A model generated the notes under the pieces. The model was given only the letters and a program-made list of their open reading frames with translations, was not told the origin of the DNA and did not search any database. Made by a program: the position numbers and the translations under genes. Positions 1 through 12,406 of a stretch of 64,000 bases of DNA are shown one piece after another. Numbering within the stretch: the stretch's first letter is position 1; the number at the start of each line of letters is the position of its first letter. This DNA is from Hydrangea macrophylla (Eukaryota > Streptophyta > Magnoliopsida > Cornales > Hydrangeaceae): NCBI GenBank assembly GCA_033977485.1, contig CM066992.1, forward strand, positions 99,088,140-99,152,139, read 5' to 3'.

Positions 1-309
1 CTTAATTAAAGTGACTTGAACCACTGCCAATTCTTGATGCCTCAGGTCACGTGTCTGTTTTCTGAGTAGAGTTCATTCGTAGTCCCCCACGTGTATTTAG
101 TCAGTGTGTTCCTAAGAACAAGAACTTGATCGAGGACCACGTCACCACGACAACGGTGTCGTTTGGTCACGTTAATCCGGTAAGGCAATGGGCGCCGCAA
201 AAGCCTGCCACACTGAATCGGCCTCAGCCCAACATCACTAAGAAGCCCAATGCCATGCGATTTGTCATTTGTAATTGAGAAAAAAAAGAGGTTAATTTCA
301 AAGCTCAAA

Positions 310-475
310 ATGAACACAGATACAACAAGTAGAGGACTAGTACTACAACATCCGGCCAATGATGATCCAAACAAGCCACTAATGGATTTAGGGACAGCCC
401 TCCAATTGTTTCTTGATCGCATTCGATCCCATCATCTCTATCCTGGGCATCAACAACTCATCCCCCGGTACATAA
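310..475 (+). pseudogene. possible first-exon fragment of an unidentified gene
   Basis: An ATG at 310 opens a frame reading MNTDTTSRGLVLQHP and then MDLGTALQLFLDRI, followed at 475/476 by a plausible splice donor (CCCCCG|GTACAT). After DRI the more protein-like reading moves to another frame (ILGINNSSP), which suggests a small indel. The string weakly recalls the N-terminus of SNF4/CBS-domain proteins, but I cannot confirm a family and no second exon is recognisable downstream. It could be a decayed gene end or chance. Treat it as unidentified. Confidence 0.22.
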
Positions 476-502
476 CTCAACTACTTTTATCATTTTTCTA
501 AC

Positions 503-1135
503 ACATGTAATCATTTTATATGCTTTTTGTTATTGATTTATAAGACGCTTCTGTAAATCATGTTATTCATATTACACCTTCAATATACAAAGACACTTGC
601 GCGCATTTGGATCTCAATCATCTCACTAATAGTGGATCACACAATAGTCCTTTTTTTCTCAGAACCTCTTTCATTTCTTTTACAATATTATTGTACTCCT
701 GGCTCTCACACACGGATTATGTGGGTGGTGGTTATTTTGTCTAAACCAATTAACTCTTTTGTTAGTACAAAAACCAAGAAAGTAAAGTTATACTAGAATA
801 TGGCAACACACTCCGTGTGTGTGCCAATTTGTTTATTTTTTAGACAATTTTTTTTTTCCCATTTATTGGAACAGTTTTTTTTTTTAATTGATTGGACATT
901 CTAATACCCTTCTACGGAGTAATATTTTTTAAAAAGATAAAGTGTAATGGTTTAACTGTAATTATAGAGAACTTAGAAAATAATATTGTTACCCCTCCTT
1001 TTCCCTTTATTAATAGTATAGATTTGATTGTATGTAATATGTATACAACGGAATAATTTCTCACCAAATGTATGGCTCAAACTAAATACTACAGTACTAT
1101 TGTTTATATTCTAATTCTACACACGCACATGCATG
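503..1135. other. AT-rich intergenic DNA
   Basis: Nothing coding is seen. There are T-runs at 847-860 and 873-885. The 78-residue reading frame at 560-796 has no recognisable motif and is probably random. Confidence 0.5.
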
Positions 1136-1143
1136 GTCCCAAT

Positions 1144-1828
1144 TAGGGCTGCACAAAAAACCCGTTACCCGAAGACCCGACCCGACCCGAACCGATTGGG
1201 TCGGGTTGGGTCGGGTCTGGAATGAAATGGGTCGGGTCGGGTCGGGTTCGGGTCCAGTTAAGAGATATATATTTCGGGTTGGGTCTGGGTCGGTTCGGGT
1301 CTGGTCTGGGTCGATCAATAGACAAAACTATTTTTGCTAATTAATTCTTTATTTTTATGACAAAGTACTCATTTTTCTTTTCATTATATCCATGAATATA
1401 TAAAACATAACCACCTTATTAATTTTAACTTTTATAGGTTGCACATCATTATATCCATGAATATATAAAATATTATATTCACTCTCTAGTGGTTGGAATT
1501 AATTTTCATAACTCTCCGCCCTCATCAATCTTTTTAATGGATGTATTATACATAGAAATATAGGTATTCACTAATGAATATAAATAAAAATAATAACAAA
1601 ATAAAATATAAGAAAAAATAAAAATTTTAAAAAAAAAAAAAAAAAAAAAAAACTGGGTTGTGACCCAGACCCGACCCGAACCGAACCAAAGTAACTGGGT
1701 CGGGTCGGTCCGGGTCCAAATCTTATCGGGTCGGGTCTAGGTCTCAAAACATGGAACCATTCATAATCGGGTCGGTCCCGGTTCTATAAAGACCCGACCC
1801 GACCCGACCCGACCCATGTGCAGCCCTA
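1144..1828. mobile_element. non-autonomous hAT element with (GGGTC)n interior
   Basis: The ends are a perfect 12-bp terminal inverted repeat, TAGGGCTGCACA at 1144 and TGTGCAGCCCTA ending at 1828. The flanks carry a perfect 8-bp target duplication GTCCCAAT (1136-1143 and 1829-1836), the hallmark of the hAT superfamily. Both subterminal regions (about 1160-1315 and 1655-1815) are dense arrays of GGGTC/GACCC units facing opposite ways, around an AT-rich middle with a 26-bp A-run near 1630. There is no transposase, so movement would need one supplied in trans. The reading frames at 1097-1325 are translations of the repeat, not genes. Confidence 0.93.
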
Positions 1829-1836
1829 GTCCCAAT

Positions 1837-2599
1837 CCCATATCATACATAAATGGATGGGTGGATCTTTTACTTTTCTCTCTCTTTGCCTCTTTTCATG
1901 ATCCACATTTCGAAGACCAAGTTGAATTTGCATTTATCCAATTTCTACCAGACAGTAGTAAAAAGATATGTATCAATGAAACAACACTTCTAAGTTCTAC
2001 CAGACTAGAGAATACTTAATGATTGATGAAAATCACTGGCATATTGTGAGCTTAGCCGTTTCTTTGCGATTTAAACTTCTTTTTAAATATGATCGGCAAG
2101 ACACGCAAAATTTGTGACAATATAATCGACATAGCAAACTAGAAATCAAGCTGCATTGAATCAAGAATAAATTCCACCTGCCAACCTTTAGACTTTTGAG
2201 GAAAAACTAGTTCCTTTGTGATTTTCTCATCCTTAAATGCCACTAAAATTTAAAATTTTACAAATATAACTGTACTATCAGAAAAAGGAGGGTTTTAATA
2301 TACTTCTCTTTTCTTTTCTTTTTTCCATCCTTTTCCTAATTATTAACCCAACAAAAAATAGAGTATTATCTATTTTCTTTTCTTTTCTTTTCTTTTCTCT
2401 CACTAAATGCAATTATACAAGAACCAGAAAAAGTTTTAGCATCTATATTGCAGCACCAACATTAACCTACCTGGACAAAGTTTACAATGAAGCACATTAA
2501 ATCTTGCTCTACACAAATTATCATTCCAACTTATTTATTTGTTGCTACCTAATTTCTTCAAGAAGCTAATGGCATATCACAAGAGCCAACGATAACTAC
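1837..2599. other. intergenic DNA
   Basis: No gene is seen. CTTTT/TTTTC pentamer runs lie near 2303-2330 and 2370-2400. Confidence 0.5.
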
Positions 2600-2607
2600 T
2601 AAGGGCC

Positions 2608-2997
2608 CAGGGGCGGACGGATGTAAGGGCAAGGGGGGCTCAAGCCCACCCCCCCTCCCCCCCAGATTTTCAAAAATTACTAATATTACCCTATGAGCCA
2701 AAATATTTTACATTCAAGCCCTTCCCTGAAATTCTATTCAAGCCCCCCTAGTTATGAAAATTACCTACTAAGCCTCCCCCGACATGATAAAATTATCATA
2801 CTAAGCCCCCTCTCTTTTAAGTTTTTGTATTAATTATAAAATTTGTATAAAAAGATTCAAAATATACACAAAAAATGTATAAATATGTCTAAAATTTGCA
2901 TAAAAAGTTCAAAATATGTATAAATAGGTCCAAAATTATTTTTTTCAGACCCCCGTATATCAAGCCCCCCTAGATTGATTTTCTAGATCCGCCCCTG
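2608..2997. mobile_element. hAT MITE with CAGGGGCGGA termini
   Basis: The termini CAGGGGCGGA and TCCGCCCCTG are inverted repeats typical of hAT elements. The flanking 8-bp duplication TAAGGGCC is perfect (2600-2607 and 2998-3005). The 390-bp body carries repeated CAAGCCCCC-type motifs and no reading frame. A longer element with similar termini lies at 60293-62464. Confidence 0.93.
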
Positions 2998-3005
2998 TAA
3001 GGGCC

Positions 3006-3270
3006 TGTACCGTATCCAGTTCTATAAATTCTGAGAAAAGAAATTAGTTTATGTTCTATTTAAAAAAAAAACAAATATGAAAACTGAAAATCAATTATTA
3101 TTATTATTATTTTATTTTCCGTTTCCTGGCTCAATTCCCTTATCCTTTTCAAAATAAGGAAAAAAATGAAAGAAAAAGAAAATAGAAATAATAAAAAAAA
3201 AACATTTTCAAGTTTCATTTTGAAAGAAAAAGAAAATAGAAATAATTAAAAAAACATTTTCAAGTTTCAT

Positions 3271-3313
<43 letters not shown>

Positions 3314-3358
3314 AAAAAAAGGAATCAAAATGAAAAATAAAAATTGAAAAACCGCAAT
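3006..3358. repeat. A/G-rich spacer with a local tandem repeat and (AG)n
   Basis: A unit of roughly 55-65 bp, with AGAAAATAGAAATAAT and then CATTTTCAAGTTTCATTTTG, occurs twice at about 3172-3273 and runs into (AG)n at 3274-3308. Sequence just left of element A (3240-3358), joined to sequence just right of it (12412-12500), resembles 13250-13395, so element A entered one copy of a local duplication. Confidence 0.6.
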
Positions 3359-5531
3359 TGTCACGACCCATCCCACTACGCGTGAAAATAGGACACGTGG
3401 CACGCCACCAAGGCTCAACCAATCAACAATACAATGATACATAGCGTAAAGAACTTTAAAACAACCTTGGGTATTTAAAACTTAGGGAACATTACCCTCT
3501 GAGTTTGTAAACTTCATTGAAAATCGGAGTACAAAAAGTTTTGTTCAATCAAAAGTGTTCACAAGAATCCATTTCAAAATACAAAGGTTCAGTCGACTAC
3601 CCAGTCGACTGTACTAGGGTCCAGTCAACTGTGCCTGGCAGAAACTAAAACCCTAAATCCTCAACAGAGGTCCAGTCGACTTCCAAGTCGACTGGGTTAA
3701 GCAGAACCCAAAATGCAACTTACTCAAAAGGGGTCCAGTCGACTGCTTTTCCATTAATAGAAGCAGTAGCCAAATCCAACAGTGGTTCAGTCGACTGATC
3801 AGGGATCCAGTCGACTGCTTCTCTTACTATTCACTTTCAGTGTCTCAAACACACGAGGTCCAGTCGACTGACCCTGGGTCCAGTCGACTGCTCCCCTGCT
3901 GGCAGTCCTGTGTTGAAAATTAACGACTCATGCTTCTCCACACCCACCACAATCACAACCACAACTGATTTTCAACATATTAAAATGCAATTACAGATGT
4001 TCAATTACAAGATTTCCATACTGTGAAACTAATCCATATTTCTATTACAACATACTACAATATTCAAATCCTTACACAAGTTTAGGATTTAAAACAAAAC
4101 ATATACAAGTGTGATTTCCCCGGCGTTCATCGGCCTCACTCATCGTGCTTCTTCTTGTCTTTCTTCTTACCTGCAATGGAGTACATCTCCACTGCTCAGC
4201 TATATGCTGAGCGTACAATTCTAAAATGTATGCTTATATGACAATTCATGGTTTAAGCATCTAAAACACATAGAAATGGTTTCTAGGGTGAGTGATACGC
4301 ATTCATCCGGTCGATGCCGTAGGAGGCCCACCTCTCCCACGCATCTCGTACACTGGTTGGGCCTTCCTCCATACCAAGTACCGTGTACTGGTTGGGCCCA
4401 CCTCCAATCCAGACACAACCACAATTCCAATTTCATTCAATCACAATCACAATCCTCAAGGTTCGAGGAGCTTACCCCGGATGAATTTGCACCAAACTCC
4501 CCTTTGACCCAAGTAGACACATAACATGCTCACATAAACAGTTATACGTGCTTTTATCATAATTTCACGTGCATAATTAACGGGCCTAACTAATACATGA
4601 ATTTCGCCCGGATCCAAGAATATCAAAGTTGATGTTCAAAACATGAAAATCCATATATTTCATAGATCTAGAATTCATACCTCGTGCGAATCTCTTCAAA
4701 CTTTGAAGAATCGTCTAGGGGGCTAAATAATCGTCGGATTTCAATTTATACGCGATGCCTACGAGTTTTACCTGATTTTTCCCAAAAGTCTAGAATTAAT
4801 ATTTTTAGAAAAATTAGCCAAACATGGCCTAAGTAGTATCAAAACGTAGCTCTTATCTCCACGAGTTCAAATCTGAAATCTGGAGAGAATCTGACGGACG
4901 AACGGTCGTCGATCGGCGTCGCAAAGCCCGTTGGCTCCAAATCTCCCTTCTCTCTCCTCTCTCTAGATATTTGGCAAGTGTTTGGATGAGAATGAAATCT
5001 CATCCCCATCTATATATAGACAAACTTTCGGGGAATTACGTTTACCTCCCCGCAAGTTTCTCAAACTTCTAATTAGTTCTCGAAACTTTGCACAAGTCCA
5101 TTTTATAACTTTACGAGTGAAAGCTATAAATTTTAAAAGTTTTCGACTAGGTTTCGTTTGAGTCCAAAATAACGTCCGAAAACTATATTCTGTGGAATCT
5201 CTACACAACCTACCTTTTTAATTAACGTGTCTCTCAAGTTCTCACCACAGTTCTCAAAATGATATAACAATATCGAAGATTACCAGAATTATACTACACA
5301 GGTATAATTACTATTCACAAAAATACCAGATAAGGTCAAATAACATTTAAATCATATAAATGCCATTTACTCATGATTATGCAATATGAACTTCCATGTT
5401 CCCGTGTCCTCACTGACACCTTACCGTTGACTCACAGTCAACCACAACTCAATTTATTAATAACATTAATAAATTTCAAAATCTCAAATGATGCATTTTC
5501 AAAATCGAAAATTTCTGGAACGGGTGTGACA
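3359..5531 (-). repeat. 3' LTR of element A
   Basis: On the minus strand it runs TGTCACACCC...GGGTCGTGACA, 2173 bp. Compared with the copy at 10250-12406 it has scattered substitutions and one extra palindrome unit (near 3876-3891). The unusual CAGTCGACTG cluster lies 230-530 bp from its downstream end. Confidence 0.96.
3590..3890. repeat. cluster of CAGTCGACTG palindromes in the LTR of A
   Basis: About ten copies of the 10-bp palindrome CAGTCGACTG or one-sided variants are spaced irregularly over 300 bp, many preceded by GGTC or GGGTC. One copy is changed to CAGTCAACTG. Spacers differ from one another, so only the palindrome is repeated. Confidence 0.85.
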
Positions 5532-5556
5532 ACTCTTCCCTCCAAAAAGGAAGTTT
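5532..5556 (-). other. polypurine tract of element A
   Basis: On the minus strand a purine-rich stretch (TTTTTGGAGGGAAGAGT) directly abuts the 3' LTR, the position for plus-strand primer formation. Confidence 0.8.
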
Positions 5557-5572
5557 GTCCCCAAACTTTACC

Positions 5573-6067
5573 TCATGCGTCGAATAAGTATGGATACTCA
5601 TTCCTCATGTCTTCCTCACTTTCCCATGTAGCCTCTTCCACCGTATGACTACGCCATAGCACTTTCACCATTGGAATAGTCTTGGTTCTCAAAACTTGTT
5701 CTTTGCTATCCAAGATCTCTACAGGATGTTCAACATAAGTCAAGTCTCCCTGAATCTGTAGCGGTTCAGGTGCAATGATCTTACTCGTATCGGTCATACA
5801 ACGTCTCAACATAGACACGTGAAACACGTTGTGCACATGTTCCAACTCTGATGACAATGCCAATCGGTAAGCTACTGGACCAACCCTCTCTAGGATCTCA
5901 AAAGGTCCTATGAATCTCGGATTGAGCTTTCCCCTCTTCCCAAATCGTACAATGCCTTTCGAAGGCGATGTTCTCAAGTATACAAAATCTCCAACTTCAA
6001 AATTCATCGGTCGTCGTTTAGAGTCTGCATAACTCTTATATCGGCTCTGAGCTACCTTGAGTCGCTC
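5573..6067 (-). pseudogene. element A integrase C-terminus and chromodomain-like tail
   Basis: The frame continues from integrase after an in-frame stop at 6068-6070, where the element C copy reads glutamine. Visible parts are the integrase C-terminal (GPY/F-like) block FGKRGKLNPRFIGPFEI, then a tail with YVEHPVEILD, KVLWRSHTVEEATWE and EYPYLF. In chromoviruses this tail is thought to steer integration to chromatin marks. The natural stop lies at 5573-5575, a short distance before the polypurine tract. Confidence 0.85.
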
Positions 6068-7084
6068 TTAAATCAACTTCACTTTCTCAGTAGTCACCTG
6101 TATTAACTCAGGTCCTAACAACTTCCTTTCTCCAACCTCGGTCCAACAAACCGGTGATCGACACTTACGGCCATACAGAGCTTCATATGGTGCCATACCA
6201 ATACTTGACTGAAACCCGTTGTTATAAGCAAATTCAATTAACGGCAAGTGGTGCTCCCAATCATTCCCAAAGTCTAATACACACAATCTCAACATATCTT
6301 CCAAGGTCTGAATCATACGCTCTGACTGTCCATCGGTCTGAGGATAAAATGCAGTACTGAAATTTAATTTCGTACCCATAGCGTTTTGCAAACTTCCCCA
6401 AAACCTTGAGGTAAAACTACTATCGCGATCGGATATAATCACCGCTGGTACTCCATGTAGTCTTACAATCTCTCTCACATACAATTCTGCTAACTTGGAC
6501 GGTTTAGTCGTTTTGATCGGTAAAAAATGTCCTGACTTTGTTAACCGGTCAACTATAATCCAAATCTTATCATTCTTATTGATTGATCGTGGAAATCCTG
6601 AAACAAAATCCATCGTGATCTCGTCCCACTTCCATTCCGACACTGGTAATGGTTGTAATAATCCGGCAGGTACTTGTCTCTCTGCATTCACTTGCTGACA
6701 TGCCGAACATTCGGATACAAACTTAGCGACTTCACGCTTCATACCCTTCCACCAGAAGTTTTTTCGCAAGTTTCTGTACATCTTATTACTTCCCGGGTGC
6801 ACTGAATATTTTGTACTATGAGCTTCTTCTAGAATCCTCTCTTTCAAGTCTTTCACATTTGGTATACATAATCGATTCCCCAGTTTCAACGTTCCTTGTT
6901 CTAATACAAAACTAGGTCGCTTTCCCAAAGGTATCTCATCCCTCATTTTGCACAAATAGACATCGTTAAATTGTTCTTTCTGAATCTCATCAATAATATC
7001 TGGGTGTGCTACAATCGCCATCATCAAGCCACCACTGACCCCTGGTATCACATCCAAGTCTAAACGTTCCATTTCTTTTACCAA
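6068..7084 (-). pseudogene. element A integrase
   Basis: This 338-residue stretch holds an HHCC-type zinc-binding region (HPGSNKMYRNL...CSACQQ) and the core with the DDE residues in [17 protein letters not shown] and [10 protein letters not shown]. Its role is to insert the cDNA into the genome. It is cut off upstream by a stop at 7085-7087 where copy C reads glutamate, and downstream by a stop at 6068-6070. The catalytic residues are still present. Confidence 0.9.
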
Positions 7085-9259
7085 TTATTTTTGTTGTGTT
7101 AGCTCGTCGGCTAAATTCCTTTGCGTCTTCCGGCTTAATGCATCGGCTAATACATTTGCCTTTCCCGGATGGTACTCAATTGAAAGATCGTAATCCTTCA
7201 TCAATTCCAACCATCTTCGCTGTTTCATATTCAAGTCCCGTTGGGTGAAAATATATTTTAAACTCTTGTGGTCCGTGAATATTTCACACTTTTCTCCGTA
7301 CAAGTAATGTCTCCAAATCTTCAAAGCATGAATTACTGCGGCTAATTCAAGATCATGAGTCGGATAATTAATCTCATGTGTCTTCAACTGTCTCGAAGCA
7401 TATGCAATTACTTTACCACCTTGCATCAACACGCATCCTAACCCTTGATGCGACGCATCACTATAGATCACAAACCCCTCGGTTCTGGATGGTATTGTCA
7501 GAATAGGTGCTCTCGTTAGTCGTGCTTTCAATTCTTGGAAACTGTCTTCGCATTCCTGACTCCGTTCAAATGTATCTCCCTTTCTCATTAACTTTGTCAT
7601 TGGCAATGAGATCTTCGAGAAATGTTCGATAAAACGACGGTAGTATCCCGCCAATCCCAAGAAAGTTCGAATTTCAGATACGGATGTCGGCCTCTGCCAA
7701 TTAGATACCGCTTCTACTTTGTGAGGATCGACTGATACTCCATTCTTGTCAATCACGTGACCCAGAAAAGTAATGCTAGGTAACCAAAATTCACATTTCT
7801 TGAATTTACCAAATAATTGTTTCTCTCGTAATCTCTGAAGTATCAACCTCAAGTGGTTCTCGTGTTCTATCTCACTCGGTGAATAGATAAGGATATTGTC
7901 AATGAATACAATCACGAAGTCATCCAAATAATCCTTGAATACTCGATTCATAAGATCCATGAACGCATCTGGTGCATTGGTAACTCCAAATGGCATAACT
8001 AAGAACTCATAGTGTCCATAACGCGTTCTAAAAGCTGTTTTCTCAACATCTTCGGCCTTCACTTTCAATTGATGATAACCCGATCTCAGGTCTATCTTGG
8101 AGAACACTTGTGCCCCACGAAGTTGATCAAATAAGTCATCAATTCTGGGTAGTGGATACTTGTTCTTGATTGTCAACTTGTTCAGTTCCTGATAATCAAC
8201 ACACATTCTCATCGAACCATCTTTCTTCTTTACAAACAACACTGGAGCTCCCCACGGTGATACACTTGGTCGAATAAAACCTTTGTCAAGTAACTCTTGT
8301 AGTTGAACTTTCAGTTCCTTTAGCTCTACTGGTGCCATCCTATACGGTGCTTTGGATACCAATCTTGCGTCTGGCTTTACCTCAATGGTGAATTCAATTT
8401 CTCTCTCAATTAGGACGTCTGGTAAGTCATCAGGAAATACATCTGGGTACTCTCGCACTACTGGAATATCCTCTACTATAGATTCGGTCGCTGAGACATC
8501 AGTCACTGAACATAGGAATCCTTGACATCCCTTTTTCAATAACTTTCTCGCTCGGATAGCTGAAATCAAGTACGGCGGCGGTGTAACCCCACTTCCTTGA
8601 AAACAAAAGTTCCCATATACCGGTGATCGAAAATTAACCTCTTTCCGTTCACAATCTATCGTAGCTTGGTTAAGGGCTAACCAATCCATTCCTAGTATTA
8701 CATCGAAATGGTTCACCACAATCGGTATAAGGTCTACGGTCATTAACTTCTTGCCTAGTATGATCTCACAGTCTTTATATATAGTAGATGTCACTACCGA
8801 TTTGCTAAGTGGCACGGCAATGGATAAATCATATCCTAGTGGCGCGGACTTAACATTCAAATGTTCAACAAAGTTATGAGATACAAACGAATGCGTAGAT
8901 CCCGAATCAACAAGTATGCGTGCTAAGTGTGAACATACAAGCACCATACCTGAGACCACAATATCAGTAGCAGCCACGTCTCCAGGGTTCATCTGGAATG
9001 ATCTTCCCTGACGTTGCTCTGTCCTTTGTCCTCCGTCACTAGACTGCTTAGGCTTCGACCCACTAGAAGCCATAGAACTTGCCCCTTGTTGGGAACGCTT
9101 CTTTGGGCAATCCTTCGCTCGGTGTCCCAAGGTACCACAATCAAAGCACTTGAGTTGTGGGTAGATCGCAGAACTCACACTGTTTCCCCCTGTAGATCTG
9201 GTCTGAAAGTTGGTCAGAAAACATCGACCGGTGTGTGGTCGGTTGCAAAGCAGACACAA
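7085..9259 (-). pseudogene. element A zinc knuckle, protease, reverse transcriptase and RNase H
   Basis: A 724-residue open stretch. It begins in late gag with the CCHC knuckle [14 protein letters not shown] and continues through an aspartic protease ([13 protein letters not shown]) and a reverse transcriptase ([24 protein letters not shown]). The RNase H domain has [12 protein letters not shown], followed by [10 protein letters not shown]. The RT catalytic box reads FIDN instead of FIDD: the second aspartate is asparagine, codon 7895-7897. B and C keep FIDD. Loss of that residue is expected to abolish polymerase activity. Another change is NAPDAF where B and C read NAPAAF. Confidence 0.92.
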
Positions 9260-9334
9260 CGGTATGTTACTTGGTACTCTCCTGGAATCATTAAAGCCAG
9301 AACTAGAGCCTCATGAAAATGACTTCTTAAAAGA

Positions 9335-10059
9335 TCATCCCTGACTTCGATCACCACCCTCATGACTTCGCTTTCCTTGGTGATTTTGTCTCGATCTCTC
9401 TATTCCACTTTCGGCTACAAGCGCCGTCTGCTGTACTACTGCAACAGTCAAATGCTCGTAGGTCTCTACTCTCAACCGGATATTATCCCTTAAACCCTCT
9501 TCAAATTTCCTCGCCCTATCTTCCTCCTCAGGCACTGAACCTTTACCAAATCTCAACAACGCATTATACTTGGAAGTATACTCCGTCACAGTCATGTCTT
9601 CTTTGCATTGTAGGCGGCTCGCGGAAAGAACCGGCGATTGAATTCCGCCTTGAACCCTTCCCAAGTAATCGGTGCTCCTTGATCTAAAATGTTTACCCAC
9701 CAGTTCTGAGCTTCTCCCCTCAGCACATCACTTGCATTTTCAATCTTCTCCCCATCTGTCATCGGAATAGATCAGAAAATTCGCTCCATGTCCATTATCC
9801 AATGTTCTGCTAACGTCGTATCGGGTGTTCCATGAAATTCCATCGGTTTCTTTCGAGTAAACCGTTCAGATATTGGTCTCATACCCCTATTTTCGGGTGC
9901 ATGTACTACAGTTATCGGTTCCACTTCGATGTGGGGTGTGGGAGGCAGTCGCTCCGCTATATTCCGTATCATTTCCCCCATATTCCCCATCATCTCTGCC
10001 ATTTCATTCATTCGTCGGGTATGGGGTGATAACTCTCGGTCATCCATGATTACAATCAT
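9335..10059 (-). pseudogene. element A gag, broken
   Basis: Translation starts at about 10059 (MIVIMDDRELSPHTRRMNEM) and runs to MERIF, where a TGA (9772-9774) interrupts. The same frame resumes with SIPMTDGEKIENAS and QNWW, typical of gypsy gag capsid. Near 9600 about 25-30 bp present in copy C are missing and the frame shifts; gag then continues in the other frame ([18 protein letters not shown]) to a stop at 9335-9337. Gag would form the virus-like particle. A further stop-rich stretch separates it from the zinc knuckle. Confidence 0.85.
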
Positions 10060-10230
10060 GTAGTTCGCAATGCATAAACACTATGCATGTACAACAATAA
10101 CAATGTCATGTATGTAAAACAACATCCATATGCATCAAACATCTCTAAGATGTATGAATGTAATTTAAAACATGTGATAATTCACTCAACACTCCACTCG
10201 TCGTCGAACGTTCCCAAAGTTTGTTACCTA

Positions 10231-10244
10231 TAGCTCTGATACCA
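10231..10244 (-). other. primer binding site of element A
   Basis: The minus strand reads TGGTATCAGAGCTA, the standard complement to the 3' end of plant initiator Met-tRNA, 5 bp inside the 5' LTR. Confidence 0.92.
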
Positions 10245-10249
10245 CTAAA

Positions 10250-12406
10250 TGTCATGACCCATCCCACTACGCGTGAAAATAGGACACGTGGCACGCCACC
10301 AAGGCTCAACCAATCAACAATACAATGATACGCAGCGGAAAGAACTTTAAAACAACCTTGGGTATTTAAAACTTAGGGAACATTACCCTCTGAGTTTGTA
10401 AACTTCATTGAAAATCGGAGTACAAAAAGTTTTGTTCAATCAAAAGTATTCATAAGAATCCATTTCAAAATACAAAGGTTCAGTCGACTACCCAGTCGAC
10501 TGTACTAGGGTCCAGTCGACTGTGCCTGGCAGAAACTAAAACCCTAAATCCTCAACAGAGGTCCAGTCGACTTCCAAGTCGACTGGGTTAAGCAGAACCC
10601 AAAATGCAACTTACTCAAAAGGGGTCCAGTCGACTGCTTTTCCATTAATAGAAGCAGTAGCCAAATCCAACAGTGGTTCAGTCGACTGATCAGGGATCCA
10701 GTCGACTGCTTCTCTTACTATTCACTTTCAGTGTCTCAAACACACGAGGTCCAGTCGACTGACCCTGCTCCCCTGCTGGCAGGCCTGTGTTGAAAATTAA
10801 CAACTCATGCTTCTCCACACCCACCACAATCACAACCATAACTGATTTTCAACATATTAAAATGCAATTACAGATGTTCAATTACAAGATTTCCATACTG
10901 TGAAACTAATCCATATTTCTATTACAACATACTACAATATTCAAATCCTTACACAAGTTTAGGATTTAAAACAAAACATATACAAGTGTGATTTCCCCGG
11001 CGTTCATCGGCCTCACTCATCGCGCTTCTTCTTGTCTTTCTTCTTACCTGCAATAGAGTACATCTCCACTGCTCAGCTATATGCTGAGCGTACAATTCTA
11101 AAATGTATGCTTATATGACAATTCATGGTTTAAGCATCTAAAACACATAGAAATGGTTTCTAGGGTGAGTGGTACGCATTCATCCGGTCGATGCCGTAGG
11201 AGGCCCACCTCTCCCACGCATCTCGTACACTGGCTGGGCCTTCCTCCATACCAGGTACCGTATACTGGTTGGGCCCACCTCCAATCCAGACACAACCACA
11301 ATTCCAATTTCATTCAATCACAATCACAATCCTCAAGGTTCGAGGAGCTTACCCCGGATGAATTTGCACCAAACTCCCCTTTGACCCAAGTAGACACATA
11401 ACATGCTCACATAAACAGTTATACGTGCTTTATCATAATTTCACATGCATAATTAACGGGCCTAACTAATACATGAATTTCGCCCGGATCCAAGAATATC
11501 AAAGTTGATGTTCAAAACATGAAAATCCATATATTTCATAGATCTAGAATTCATACCTCGTGCGAATCTCTTCAAACTTTGAAGAATCGTCTAGGGGGCT
11601 AAATAATCGTCGGATTTTAATTTATACGCGATGCCTACGAGTTTTACCTGATTTTTTCCAAAAGTCTAGAATTAATATTTTAAAAAAAATTAGCCAAACA
11701 TGGCCTAAGTAGTATCAAAACGTAGCTCTTACCTCCACGAGTTCAAATCTGAAATCTGGAGAGAATCTGACGGACGAACGGTCGTCGATCGGCGTCGCAA
11801 AGCCCGTTGGCTCCAAATCTTCCTTCTCTCTCCTCTCTCTAGATATTTGGCAAGTGTTTGGATGAGAATGAAATCTCATCCCCATCTATATATAGGCAAA
11901 CTTTCGGGGAATTACGTTATCTCCCCGCAAGTTTCTCAAACTTCTAATTAGTTCTCGAAACTTTGCACAAGTCCATTTTATAACTTTACGAGTGAAAGCT
12001 ATAAATTTCAAAAGTTTTCGACTAGGTTTCGTTTGGGTCCAAAATAACGTCCGAAAACTATATTCTATGGAATCTCTACACAACCTACCTTTTTAATTAA
12101 TGTGTCTCTCACGTTCTCACCACAGTTCTCAAAATGATATAACAATATCGAAGATTACCAGAATTATACTACACAGGTATAATTACTATTCACAGAAATA
12201 CCAGATAAGGTCAAATAACATTTAAATCATATAAATGCCATTTACTCATGATTATGCAATATGAACTTCCATGTTCCCGTGTCCTCACTGACACCTTACC
12301 GTTGACTCACAGTCAACCACAACTCAATTTATTAATAACATTAATAAATTTCAAAATCTCAAATGATGCATTTTCAAAATCGAAAATTTCTGGAACGGGT
12401 GTGACA
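10250..12406 (-). repeat. 5' LTR of element A
   Basis: 2157 bp, nearly identical to 3359-5531. It begins TGTCATGACC on the plus strand, one base different from the other copy's TGTCACGACC, and ends GGGTGTGACA. It lacks one palindrome unit present in the other copy. Confidence 0.96.
10481..10761. repeat. CAGTCGACTG palindrome cluster, second LTR of A
   Basis: Same cluster as at 3590-3890 with one unit fewer. The copy that reads CAGTCAACTG in the other LTR is an intact palindrome here. Confidence 0.85.

Larger units (their letters stand above)
3359..12406 (-). mobile_element. Ty3/gypsy LTR retrotransposon A, complete but defective
   Basis: This is a 9.05-kb element on the minus strand with two long LTRs (3359-5531 and 10250-12406), a Met-tRNA primer site, a polypurine tract and a gag-pol region. 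The flanking 5-bp target duplication GCAAT (3354-3358 and 12407-12411) is perfect. Pol order is protease, reverse transcriptase, RNase H, integrase, then a C-terminal chromodomain-like tail, as in chromoviruses. LTRs over 2 kb and the tail sequence fit the Tekay/Del clade (inference). Frameshifts and stops leave no intact polyprotein. Confidence 0.96.

Noticed and set aside
1150..1820. GGGTCGGGT arrays as telomere-like or satellite DNA
   Set aside because: The unit is not the plant telomere unit TTTAGGG, and the array lies within a bounded hAT element with an 8-bp duplication.
3590..3890. CAGTCGACTG cluster as a CRISPR array
   Set aside because: Units are only 10 bp, spacing is irregular, and it lies in a plant LTR present in both LTR copies.
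4221..4524. Frames of 71-82 residues in the LTR of A, repeated at 11098-11401
   Set aside because: Overlapping frames on both strands within an LTR, with no domain; conserved only because the LTRs are duplicates.
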